A stretch of DNA of 24,128 bases. Origin: Peptococcaceae bacterium BRH_c23. Its GTDB lineage: Bacteria > Bacillota_B > Desulfitobacteriia > Desulfitobacteriales > Desulfitobacteriaceae. The stretch covers positions 1 through 24,128 of the forward strand of contig LADV01000157.1 of assembly GCA_000961805.1 (NCBI GenBank), written 5' to 3'. Positions 7,770 through 14,928 of this stretch are shown in pieces; position 1 is the stretch's first letter, and each line of letters opens with the position of its first letter. Made by a program: the position numbers and the translations under genes. A model generated the notes under the pieces. That model made no database searches. It had not been told where the DNA came from and saw nothing but the letters and a program-made list of their open reading frames with translations.

Positions 7770-8867
7770 CTAATAGATACGCTTCACTCCGGTAACTTCG
7801 GCACTCAAGGAATCCAAGGCGACAAGGTCATCAGCGTTAAGCTCTTTCAACGCTGCCTTGCCAAGAGCACGCATACCTTCTTCCATCTCCAAAACCATAG
7901 AGGTCAGGGTATTAACAACACTTGTGGCTGCTTGATCGATATCAAGTTTACTCTTGGCAGGAGAATCGTAAAATACTAAGGTAGTAGGAGGTTCCCAGGG
8001 TATTACTTTACTGATTTGGTTATGGGTAAGGGCAAGAAGTGGAACGGTAGCCATATAGATAGCATCCGCCCCTAGAGCAATAGCTTTAAGACACTCCCCA
8101 GGAGTAAAATATCCCCCTGCTACGATCAAGCTTACACGGTCACGCACCCTCTGGTTATTTAAAAAGCGCGCGGCTCGAATCAAAGCGAAGAGACTGGGTA
8201 TTCCAAAATCATCTTGTTTAATTGGAGTTGTCGCATGGGAACCGCCTTGCGCACCATCAATAATCACGGCATCAAAACCCAAATTTATAGCGGCCGCTAA
8301 GTCATCCTCTAAATGCCCCGTTGCCATCAGTTTTAAGGCAATAGGAATACCGTTAGACCGTTTACGCAGACTTTTCATGAAAGCAGGCCAATCGCTTTGT
8401 TTTTGAACCCCAGGAGGTGCTGGAAAGGAAATGGCCACTTCATCAGGGGCCAATCCTGATAGTTCTTGAGCTCGACCTTGAAATTCTACGGCCTCTATTG
8501 TGACAGATCCCATATCGGCGCCTTGCCCCATTTGAACCTCTAACATATCAGCAGAGTCAATCTGTTCTTGAGTTCTTGCCCCCCAGGCCCAACGTGAAAT
8601 TTGCAAGGTGTATTTTTCCGCTTCGGCGCGTTCTTCAGGTAAAAAAGGACCTTCTCCAGAACACGTGGAAGTCTGCAGACTTTTTGCCGCTCTGGCCAAA
8701 GCTCTTTTTGCTTCCTCGCTCAGTGCAATTCCATAGGCCATTGCACCAATCATAATGGGAATATTAATAATCATCGGCTTGTTGGCCTTTGGACCAATGG
8801 TCACCTGCATGTTTAGCTGGGCACTTTCAGGCAAAGAAAGCCTCGTCATTAACTGGGGAGCAAACAT
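7770..8867 (-). CDS. FMN-binding glutamate-synthase-like protein, C-terminal part (frameshifted gene)
   Basis: These 365 residues are the alpha/beta-barrel core of the GltB/GltS domain-2 family. Landmarks are IPIMIGAMAYGIALSEE, the STCSGEGP segment, a GQGADMG segment, and IIDGAQGGSHATTP before a C-terminal FMN-phosphate region with VAGGYFTPGECLKAIALGADAI. Stand-alone members bind FMN and usually an FeS cluster, but their physiological substrate is often not known; glutamate synthesis is not shown. The ATG at 8867 has no ribosome site. The normal N-terminal part lies in the other frame immediately upstream (8849-9172), overlapping by 19 nt. The junction should read ...FPGFDA-x-MFAPQ..., so one base has apparently been lost (or two gained). 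Unless the two frames are joined by slippage or a sequence error, the gene is broken. It is last in the carbonic anhydrase-norC-norB group. Confidence 0.85.
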   Translation of the reverse strand: MFAPQLMTRLSLPESAQLNMQVTIGPKANKPMIINIPIMIGAMAYGIALSEEAKRALARAAKSLQTSTCSGEGPFLPEERAEAEKYTLQISRWAWGARTQEQIDSADMLEVQMGQGADMGSVTIEAVEFQGRAQELSGLAPDEVAISFPAPPGVQKQSDWPAFMKSLRKRSNGIPIALKLMATGHLEDDLAAAINLGFDAVIIDGAQGGSHATTPIKQDDFGIPSLFALIRAARFLNNQRVRDRVSLIVAGGYFTPGECLKAIALGADAIYMATVPLLALTHNQISKVIPWEPPTTLVFYDSPAKSKLDIDQAATSVVNTLTSMVLEMEEGMRALGKAALKELNADDLVALDSLSAEVTGVKRIY

Positions 8868-9172
8868 GAGGCGTCAAACCCGGGAAAATGCTTAGGGGAA
8901 CCGAGTGGTCGTGTGATAACTTTGCCGTTTTCCGCTCGAAAACCGTTTTCCAGGATGTTTATCACCGAAATACGTTTCTCAGCTGGCCACAATTCCATAA
9001 GATTCTGGGTGTATTTATCAGAAAGCAGTTTGTCGGAAAAATCGCTGATCTGCTGACCTATCAGATAACGCAAAATTGGTTTGATGAGGAGTACCAGCAC
9101 TAAGAGCACCTGAAGGGCTAGTAATAGGATTAGTAAAAACAACCAGAACGAACTCGTGATCGTAATCTGCAT
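8849..9172 (-). CDS. N-terminal part of the same glutamate-synthase-like gene
   Basis: This 107-codon frame begins with a hydrophobic anchor (LFLLILLLALQVLLVLVLLI, about residues 12-31). It continues through a soluble linker to RPLGSPKHFPGFDA, the segment that precedes the barrel in FMN-binding glutamate-synthase-family proteins, and then ends after six out-of-frame residues. A GAGG-type ribosome site (TGAGGTC) precedes the ATG at 9172, and norB ends 34 bp upstream, so the two are probably cotranscribed. Joined to the downstream frame the product would be about 465 aa, close to the full length of the family. Alone, this half would be a membrane-anchored stub. Confidence 0.75.
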   Translation of the reverse strand: MQITITSSFWLFLLILLLALQVLLVLVLLIKPILRYLIGQQISDFSDKLLSDKYTQNLMELWPAEKRISVINILENGFRAENGKVITRPLGSPKHFPGFDASCLLPS

Positions 9173-9206
9173 GTCTAGACCTCATAACGTTAAGTTTCAT
9201 GCTTTG

Positions 9207-10595
9207 CTACTGTTTAGGCCTCGTTGCCTGCCAGGCCTTAAAGATAAACCAAAACAGTAATAGGTCACCGAGAGTAAACATTGCCCCACCTAAAGCTCGA
9301 ATCCATAAATAGGAGTTAAGGAGCAGATGTACCTCCATAAAATCCATGCCTATGATTCGCCAGAGATAAGTCTGTACGAAGCCGGCAACCAGCAGGGCTA
9401 AGGACATGGTCATCAGGCCGCCATTGAGTAAGATTACAGCGATAACTCCACCTCGATACCCTTTAAGTGTAGGTTCACTACCCTGGCTGAGGACGTAGTA
9501 ACATCCAGCCAAAACAACAAAACCGAGGCTGCCAAATAAGGCTAAATGGGCATGACCAGAGGTAACATACGTTCCATGCGTATACAGATTGACCCAAGGT
9601 ACAGTAATGAATAAGCCGAAGAGGGAGGCCCCGGTTATATGGTAAAATATACTGCTGAGCAGCAACCATAAGGTAAGCTTTTCCCGCTTACTCTTTACTT
9701 TTTTAGACTTTAAGCCCTTATAGATCATATGAACCAACAACCCAACGGGAATGACTTCTACGATGCTGACCAACGAACCAATAACCAACCAAACAGCGGG
9801 AAAACCGATCCAGTAATAATGATGTCCGGTACCATATAAACCTCCGATGACAGCCAAAGCAGCCTCCAGATAAAGCCACTTTTCCACTTGTGTACGAGGG
9901 GCTAGGCCAGAAACAATCAAATATATGGCAATAAAACCTGCGGATGTGAGCTCGAAAGCCATTTCTTCCCATAAATGGACAATCCAGAACTTGGTGGCTT
10001 CATCGGTAATTGGATTACTATAGGTTAAGGTATTTGGCAGCAATAATAACAACAAAAAGATAACTCCCACCGTCATTGTCGTGGTAGCAGGTGTTATGTT
10101 CCGCTTATCCGTCAGCAAAGTTCGGATAAGGTTATAGGAGGCTAGGGTTAACGCTATACTAATGCCAACATAAAAGATGGGCATCCCTTCAAGATATTCT
10201 CGACCATTACCAATCCGCAGGGCAAGGGTTCCAAAGATTGATAAGCTAAAAAACATAACGATCCAGTACTGCCAACGGGCCAAACGGGTGGAATAGATCT
10301 CCCGATTAAGTTCAGCAGTCGTAAAAAAGTACACCATACCCATAGTACCGATCAGGGGCCATAGGCCAGCCAAACCCAGATGGATGGCTCTACCAAACTC
10401 AAAGGGGATTGGTGAAGGTAAATCAGGTATCACCAAATCCAAGGCACCCATCAAGGCCACTATAGTTTGCAGGGCAAATAAGCTTACGGCCGAAAGGCAA
10501 TACCTTCGGCTAATCTTTTGGGCTATAAATTGCTGCTTTTTAGCCACAGATTTATTAACCTTACCTGTATAAGAAAACCGTTTGAACAGCTTCAT
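9207..10595 (-). CDS. norB: Nitric oxide reductase catalytic subunit (NorB-like, cNOR type)
   Basis: The protein has 462 aa from the ATG at 10595, which overlaps the norC stop as ATGA; a longer in-frame start at 10631 would lie inside norC. It is a 12-helix heme-copper oxidase-fold membrane protein. NorB reduces two NO to N2O at a heme b3/non-heme iron centre. All diagnostic residues can be placed: the FeB ligands His and Glu in HLWEEMAFE, with a second Glu four residues on; the His pair in GTGHHYYWIG; a Glu 21 residues after that pair (E280-equivalent); and the terminal heme ligands in SGHAHLALFG. The Glu set separates it from oxygen-reducing relatives. The preceding gene supplies the cytochrome c subunit, so this is a cNOR-type pair and not a fused quinol NOR. 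The role is probably NO detoxification in an anaerobe; no norD or norQ is nearby. Confidence 0.88.
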   Translation of the reverse strand: MKLFKRFSYTGKVNKSVAKKQQFIAQKISRRYCLSAVSLFALQTIVALMGALDLVIPDLPSPIPFEFGRAIHLGLAGLWPLIGTMGMVYFFTTAELNREIYSTRLARWQYWIVMFFSLSIFGTLALRIGNGREYLEGMPIFYVGISIALTLASYNLIRTLLTDKRNITPATTTMTVGVIFLLLLLLPNTLTYSNPITDEATKFWIVHLWEEMAFELTSAGFIAIYLIVSGLAPRTQVEKWLYLEAALAVIGGLYGTGHHYYWIGFPAVWLVIGSLVSIVEVIPVGLLVHMIYKGLKSKKVKSKREKLTLWLLLSSIFYHITGASLFGLFITVPWVNLYTHGTYVTSGHAHLALFGSLGFVVLAGCYYVLSQGSEPTLKGYRGGVIAVILLNGGLMTMSLALLVAGFVQTYLWRIIGMDFMEVHLLLNSYLWIRALGGAMFTLGDLLLFWFIFKAWQATRPKQ

Positions 10596-10987
10596 AAGTC
10601 CTTCTCCAGGTTTTCTTGCTGAGGAGGCCAACCCAAAGTAGGTATGGTGTGAAGAAACTCTAAGTATTGAACTAGATTATCGGCATCTGCCTGGTCGAGG
10701 GCTGGGTGACGGGTATACCTATTGGGACGCATTACTGGCGGCTCCACAAGATAGTTAATAAGATATGAAGAGTTTTTCTGATCGGTAATATGAGTTAAAT
10801 CATCCCCTTCATAACCACCGTGTCCAAAGAGGGTGTGGCAGCTTACACAATTATGCCTTTGCCAGACGACTTTGCCTGCTACAGCTGACTCAGGCATGGG
10901 AGTCGGAAGTCTGGCCGATATAAGTGTAATCGCCACAAATAAAACCAAGGATAAGATGCTTAATAACAAGAAAGTTCGCAACTTCAA
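10592..10987 (-). CDS. norC: Membrane-anchored cytochrome c subunit (NorC-like)
   Basis: The protein has 131 aa. An N-terminal hydrophobic anchor (LRTFLLLSILSLVLFVAITL) is followed by one heme c site, CVSCH, near residue 47. The C-terminal TIPTLGWPP resembles the NGWPP ending of NorC. The Met in PPVMRP is the likely sixth heme ligand. The heme domain would face the outside and pass electrons to norB, with which it overlaps by 4 bp (translational coupling). The start is a TTG at 10987. A TGA two codons upstream in frame excludes a longer reading, and a second TTG at codon 3 is possible. The ribosome site is weak. Confidence 0.85.
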   Translation of the reverse strand: MKLRTFLLLSILSLVLFVAITLISARLPTPMPESAVAGKVVWQRHNCVSCHTLFGHGGYEGDDLTHITDQKNSSYLINYLVEPPVMRPNRYTRHPALDQADADNLVQYLEFLHTIPTLGWPPQQENLEKDL

Positions 10988-11128
10988 GAGGCTTCATTCC
11001 AATTCTAGCAGCATAGTTTTGTGGTAGTGTTTACCAAAGCCAGAAAACTATTCAGTATTATGGAGGAGGTCGTGAAAAGTATGGGAGTGCGTCGATTCGG
11101 CACTATTTTCGGATTTGATAACCATAAA

Positions 11129-11632
11129 CTAGACTTTCTGAGCGTCTCGGGCCTTGCCTACATAGCGCTCCGCGGTCATGTGCATGGCTTCGATCTCCGT
11201 CTCAGTGAGTTCTCTTACGACTCGTGCAGGGACTCCCATTAGCATTACGCGTGGGGGATAGGTTTTATTTCCAGGCACAAGGGTCCCTGCGGCAATAGAT
11301 GTTTCTGCGTTGATGATAGTACCGTCAAGAACGATTGCGCCCATACCTACGAGAGATCCCCTACCAATCTGACATCCGTGCAGAATAGCGGAATGCCCGA
11401 TTGTGACATAGTCTTCGATGGTTACCGGCTGATTCTCGTTTACATGGATAACAACCAAGTCCTGAATGTTAGTACAGTTTCCAATTCTGATTTTAGAAAG
11501 GTCCCCTCGAATGACTGAGTTATACCAAACACTGGATTGTTCACCTATTTCTACGTCACCCGTTATTTTACAGCCTTCGGCAATATAAACACTTTTGGCG
11601 AGTTTAGGCTCTTTAGCTAGTTCATCATGCAT
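11129..11632 (-). CDS. Gamma-class carbonic anhydrase family protein (left-handed beta-helix)
   Basis: The protein has 167 aa, built of hexapeptide repeats (for example VEIGEQ, IRIGNC, VTIGHS, CQIGRG) that form a left-handed beta-helix trimer, with a C-terminal helix. The three zinc-ligand histidines of the Cam/CaiE/YrdA family are at residues 63 (VIHV), 80 and 85 (GHSAILHGC). Family members bind a metal at the trimer interface, and some interconvert CO2 and bicarbonate. Those lacking the acidic loop of Cam, as this one does, are of uncertain activity. It lies 141 bp upstream of norC on the same strand and may be the first gene of that transcript. A GGGGGTAG ribosome site precedes the ATG. 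The link to NO metabolism is by position only. Confidence 0.9.
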   Translation of the reverse strand: MHDELAKEPKLAKSVYIAEGCKITGDVEIGEQSSVWYNSVIRGDLSKIRIGNCTNIQDLVVIHVNENQPVTIEDYVTIGHSAILHGCQIGRGSLVGMGAIVLDGTIINAETSIAAGTLVPGNKTYPPRVMLMGVPARVVRELTETEIEAMHMTAERYVGKARDAQKV

Positions 11633-11678
11633 ATTATTCTACCCCCGATAGTTTTGATCGTTAAGATGTCAATGGTTC

Positions 11679-11712
11679 ATTATACTATAATCTGGTGTGA
11701 TTTTTCTCACAC
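11679..11712 (-). promoter_or_regulatory. Promoter with CRP/FNR-family-type palindrome upstream of the carbonic anhydrase/nor group
   Basis: GTGTGATTTTTCTCACAC (11695-11712) is a perfect 6-6-6 palindrome containing TGTGA-N6-TCACA, the CRP-type consensus also used by some CRP/FNR-family nitrosative-stress regulators such as HcpR. A minus-strand TATAAT lies at 11679-11684. The palindrome would cover the -35 position (centre about -31), which fits repression better than classical class II activation. A plus-strand TATAAT (11686-11691) overlaps, so the promoter direction is not certain. Confidence 0.6.
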
Positions 11713-11924
11713 TTAAAGAATCCTCAAAATCACAGTACTTTAAGCGTATTTGATTTAACCACGTGCGACAAGAAGTCTCCCGCCTCTAAGCTACCTTGCT
11801 CACGCCAGTGAGTGTGTAGGCGGGAGAGAATTTCTGCCTTTTTATCCCAAAAAAAGCATTGATATTCGGCTTTATCCATGATAAAATGTAATCAGTAGTA
11901 ATCGTGGTGGATGGTGATAAATCA

Positions 11925-12326
11925 ATGGAATTAGATAATAATAATCATTCAGTATTTCTTATGTATTATCATCTTGTTCTTGTCATTAAATACCGTAGAA
12001 ACGTCATCGATGAAGTAATTTCTAACAGGCTCAAAGAAATATTCGAGTATGTGGCTCCCAACTATAATATTACCTTGCAAGAATGGAATCAGGATAGAGA
12101 TCATGTTCATATTCTGTTCAAAGCACATCCGAACAGCGAATTATCAAAATTCATCAATGCCTATAAAAGTGCATCTTCTCGACTGATTAAAAAAGACTAT
12201 CAATACGTACGAGAATCCCTCTGGAAAGAAAGCTTTTGGTCAAGAAGCTTTTGCTTGCTTACGACGGGCGGTGCACCGATTGAGGTCATTAAACGTTACA
12301 TTGAAAATCAAGGTGAGAAGCTATGA
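11925..12326 (+). CDS. tnpA: IS200/IS605 transposase TnpA (HUH, Y1 type)
   Basis: The protein has 133 aa from the ATG at 11925. MELDNNNHSVFL is the usual family start; a GTG at 11904 would add seven residues without support. It contains the HUH metal motif DHVHILF near residue 72 and the catalytic Tyr in VIKRYIENQ near the C-terminus. The enzyme cuts and rejoins single-stranded element ends by peel-and-paste transposition, recognising hairpins at the ends. Its length is typical. It overlaps tnpB by ATGA (12323-12326), so the two are translationally coupled. Confidence 0.93.
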   Translation: MELDNNNHSVFLMYYHLVLVIKYRRNVIDEVISNRLKEIFEYVAPNYNITLQEWNQDRDHVHILFKAHPNSELSKFINAYKSASSRLIKKDYQYVRESLWKESFWSRSFCLLTTGGAPIEVIKRYIENQGEKL

Positions 12327-13447
12327 ATAAAGCGTTCAGATATCGCCTTTATCCTAGCGCTGAACAAGCGATCCTTATCAATAAAACCTTCGGATGTGTG
12401 CGATTTATATATAATCAAATGCTCGCAAACCGTAAAACTATTTATGAGCAGTATAAAGACGACAAAGAAACGTTGAAGCAGCAAAGGTATTCTTTACCAG
12501 CCGCTTATAAAAACCAATTTGAGTGGTTAAAAGAAGTGGATAGTCTGGCCCTTGCCAATGCCCAAATCAATCTAAATACTGCCTATAAAAATTTCTTCAG
12601 GGATAAATCAGTCGGATTTCCAAAGTTCAAACGAAAGCATAGGGATAGAAAATCCTACACAACGAATAACCAAAAAGGAAGCATACGGCTTATTGATAGC
12701 AAAACCATTCGATTGCCTAAATTGAAAGATGTTCGAATTAAGCTTCATAGGCAATTACCGCCAAATTCCATCCTTAAATCAGCCACGATCAGCCAAACAC
12801 CGACCGGTAACTACTACATAGCGATATTGGTTGAGTTTGAAGCCAAACTAGAACCGATAACACCAACGGTCGATTCAACCTTAGGTTTAGACTATTCTTC
12901 AAAGTCGTTGGTCGTTGATAGTGAGGCAAGAAGCGCCGACTATCTCAGATTCTACCGTAATGCGGAAGTAAAACTAAAGAAAGAGCAGCGAAAACTATCC
13001 AAACGACTAAAAGGCGGTAAAAACAAAAACAAACAACGTCTAAAGGTTGCTAAACTTCATGAAAAGGTAGCGAATCAACGAAAGGACTTTTTGCATAAGC
13101 TGTCAAGGCAGATAGCCAATGCCTATACCGCTGTCGCAATAGAAGACTTAAACATGAGAGCCGTGGCGCAATGCTTAAATCTGGCAAAATCAACGAATGA
13201 CAATGGCTTTGGAATGCTGAAAACATTTTTGGCGTACAAGCTGGCAGAACAAGGTAAGCAGCTTGTCATGACCGATAAATGGTATCCGTCCAGTAAACTT
13301 TGCCGCTATTGCAAGACGGTATATCCGGAGTTGACGCTGGCAGATAGAACCTGGAGCTGTAAGCATTGTGGAGCAGAGATTGATCGAGATATAAACGCCG
13401 CAATAAACATCAAAAATGAAGGTTGTCGAATACTAGGTATAGCCTAA
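12323..13447 (+). CDS. tnpB: RNA-guided endonuclease TnpB (IS605 OrfB)
   Basis: The protein has 374 aa. An N-terminal helix-turn-helix/WED region (FRYRLYPSAEQ, FGCVRFIYNQML) is followed by a RuvC-like nuclease with the three acidic residues in LGLDYSSKSL (Asp), VAIEDLNM (Glu) and DRDINAAINI (Asp). The zinc ribbon CRYC...CKHC sits between the last two. TnpB proteins use a right-end RNA to cut DNA at the donor site after excision, which maintains the element, and are the ancestors of Cas12. All catalytic residues are present and the frame is intact, so it is probably active or recently so. The frame closes with NIKNEGCRILGIA, within the right-end repeat region. Confidence 0.93.
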   Translation: MNKAFRYRLYPSAEQAILINKTFGCVRFIYNQMLANRKTIYEQYKDDKETLKQQRYSLPAAYKNQFEWLKEVDSLALANAQINLNTAYKNFFRDKSVGFPKFKRKHRDRKSYTTNNQKGSIRLIDSKTIRLPKLKDVRIKLHRQLPPNSILKSATISQTPTGNYYIAILVEFEAKLEPITPTVDSTLGLDYSSKSLVVDSEARSADYLRFYRNAEVKLKKEQRKLSKRLKGGKNKNKQRLKVAKLHEKVANQRKDFLHKLSRQIANAYTAVAIEDLNMRAVAQCLNLAKSTNDNGFGMLKTFLAYKLAEQGKQLVMTDKWYPSSKLCRYCKTVYPELTLADRTWSCKHCGAEIDRDINAAINIKNEGCRILGIA

Positions 13448-13506
13448 TACTAGAAGAACCGTTGGAATGGAAAATATGCGAGAGACGAGACCCTCCCGCT
13501 AGTATT
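13429..13506 (+). ncRNA. Candidate omega/right-end RNA scaffold of the IS element
   Basis: AATACTAG occurs twice in direct order (13429-13436 and 13446-13453) and once inverted as CTAGTATT (13499-13506). This allows a stem that closes a 45-nt loop right after tnpB. TnpB guide RNAs are made from the tnpB 3' end plus the element's right end, so this is where one would lie. The assignment is from position and folding potential only. Confidence 0.35.
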
Positions 13507-14031
13507 TTAGGTATATCTCAATCTCATAATCAGTTCATCATATGCTTCCAAAGTAATTGTTACGTTGCCAACGGATTTGGTTATTGTGTTTTTACTGTCA
13601 TTTAAATTTTACCCCTTTCGTGGTTTGGTCGCCCTTAGTTCAATTACTGAGACGAACTCGAAGCGCTTGACGTCGTACCCGACGTTGGCGAATATACAGG
13701 AACCCGATGAACCCACAGCGACAATGTCGCATTACCCATGGCTAATAATTGAATAGACGGAACTAAACAGGACGCAAGGCACGAAAGCCAAGCGTTCTTT
13801 TTTTGTTTCTTCAATAGGTAAGCTGAAAGTTCAGCACTTCGACGACCTTCGTCAATTCCGCCATGACCGTGAACCCTTACAATATGTATGCCTGACGACC
13901 CCGGCGAACCCCTTCGACCCTTCGCTAAGACGACCCAAGACGTCACTAGACACGCCACGACGTCGCCTAAGCTTTCAGAACGTCCCGACAGTATATTCGT
14001 TACAATTCGACAATTTATGGGCTTATATCGC

Positions 14032-14051
14032 GTTGAAAATTAATTTTCAAC
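14032..14051. repeat. 20-bp perfect palindrome
   Basis: GTTGAAAATTAATTTTCAAC reads the same on both strands with no spacer. This form suits a dimeric DNA-binding protein better than a terminator hairpin. It lies in the non-coding foreign stretch. Confidence 0.6.
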
Positions 14052-14410
14052 AATAAGACGTAGACCTTTCGGGGTTGACGCCTTTCTTTTCGTCAATTGT
14101 TTGTTCAAAACTAAAGTTCTTGGCGACCGTAACAAACCGCCCAAACTTGCAACATTTATTAATGAAGACATACGTGACACGTCACATAGGGCGTTTTCAT
14201 CCCGGCATTATAAAAATGTAGACGACAATACGAAGGGGCGGCAAATAATGAACAACCACACTATGACGATGAATTCGCCACCGCAAAATATCCGACATTA
14301 TCGTTGTGGGTATTGGGGACTTATGTCCTTTCAAACGATAGTCGAAGAATGATAGTTGAAGCGCGAATTGGCGCTAAGATATGACCCAAGGGAAAAAGTT
14401 TCGTCTAAGT

Positions 14411-14486
14411 ACAAGTATTCGAAGCACACAGTATTCGATGAACACGTATTTAAAGGACACTTATTTTAGGGACACGTATCCGAAGG
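14411..14486. repeat. Five degenerate 15-16-bp tandem repeats
   Basis: Units begin at 14411, 14426, 14442, 14457 and 14472, with a consensus near ACACGTATTCGAAGG. Four are 15 bp and one is 16 bp. A 15-bp period would be five codons, and one plus frame reads repeated Tyr/His/Phe-rich pentapeptides, but stops interrupt it. The repeat could be a binding-site array or a decayed repeat-protein segment. Confidence 0.55.
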
Positions 14487-14531
14487 ATACAAGACGGGAA
14501 AAGAACGATAGCCTTTTCAGATAAATCTTAA

Positions 14532-14843
14532 AAGACTACAACCGACCTTTCGAAGCATGACAAAGGGGTCGCCCGTCTTCTCGATCTTTACGAATACGGC
14601 GACATTGACCGCGCAACCTACAACGAACGGAAATCACAACGCGCCAAGGAACGGGTCGAACTTGAACGACAATTAGCAACATTGGAAGCAAGCGCGGACA
14701 ATACCACCACCACCGCCGCACGAATCGAAGCCATAGACAAGGCGGTCGAAGCAATCCAAACTAACGACGCAAGCCCCGAAGCAACGAAGGCGTTAAATAC
14801 AGAACTTCACAAAATTATTGAAAAAGATCGTTTATCACAATGA
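14532..14843 (+). pseudogene. Large serine recombinase, C-terminal remnant
   Basis: An open frame of 103 codons without a start codon follows an in-frame TAA at 14529. It reads VARLLDLYEYGDIDRATYNERK, then a charged coiled coil (ERVELERQLATLE), and ends in LNTELHKIIEKDRLSQ. This matches the C-terminal coiled-coil and tail of large serine recombinases (phage or integrative-element integrases), which follow the zinc ribbon. The N-terminal resolvase domain with the catalytic Ser, the recombinase domain and a credible zinc ribbon are not found in any frame upstream, so the gene is decayed or deleted. Codon use (GAC, GTC, CGA, AAC) differs from neighbouring genes and indicates transfer. A good terminator follows 32 bp after the stop. 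Without a domain search the family call stays probable. Confidence 0.65.
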
Positions 14844-14875
14844 CGGAAATACTATAACCTTAGAAGTTCATTATA

Positions 14876-14907
14876 AGTAAGGCGGCGAAAGTCGTCTTAT
14901 TCTTTTT
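14876..14907 (+). terminator. Terminator of the recombinase remnant
   Basis: An 11-bp stem (14876-14886 with 14891-14901, three pairs being G-U in RNA) is capped by a GAAA tetraloop and followed by CTTTTT. It lies just downstream of the recombinase stop and insulates hcp. Confidence 0.8.
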
Positions 14908-14928
14908 GTCAATTAATCACGTTGGAAC

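Larger units (their letters stand above)
11776..13506 (+). mobile_element. IS200/IS605-family element (tnpA + tnpB)
   Basis: Both standard genes are intact, in the same direction and overlapping by 4 bp. A subterminal nested hairpin lies on the left (11776-11827: outer 10-bp stem TCTCCCGCCT/AGGCGGGAGA, inner CTCAC/GTGAG). The right region contains AATACTAG repeats and their inverse (13429-13506). Such elements have no terminal inverted repeats or target duplications, so the exact ends cannot be fixed from one copy; the limits given are the outermost structured bases. Confidence 0.75.
13507..14531. other. Foreign-looking stretch without an intact gene
   Basis: About 1 kb lies between the IS element and the serine recombinase remnant. 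The longest start-to-stop frame is 104 codons on the minus strand (13644-13958), and it resembles no known protein. Plus frames break every 20-100 codons. Composition differs sharply from the rest of the window: by hand count roughly 72 CG against 37 GC dinucleotides in 13621-14530, whereas hcp has more GC than CG. The same bias continues into the recombinase remnant, so both probably arrived together. One plus-frame snippet, IRHYRCGYWG near 14290-14320, could be a decayed zinc-ribbon piece of that recombinase, but this is weak. The stretch also holds a 20-bp palindrome and five short tandem repeats, listed separately. Confidence 0.5.

Noticed and set aside
9207..10595. Oxygen-reducing cytochrome oxidase subunit I
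   Set aside because: The FeB-site Glu residues of NO reductase are present, the cross-linked Tyr region is not seen, and a NorC-like partner is coupled.
12323..13447. Cas12-like CRISPR effector
   Set aside because: Length, tnpA overlap and domain plan are those of TnpB, and no CRISPR repeats are present anywhere in the window.
13644..13958. 104-codon minus-strand frame in the alien island
   Set aside because: No ribosome site, Ser-rich low-complexity end and no recognisable domain. Several alternative frames here are equally open because of base composition.
14101..14352. 83-codon plus frame starting with TTG
   Set aside because: No ribosome site and no family resemblance except a weak RCGYWG snippet; treated as part of decayed DNA.
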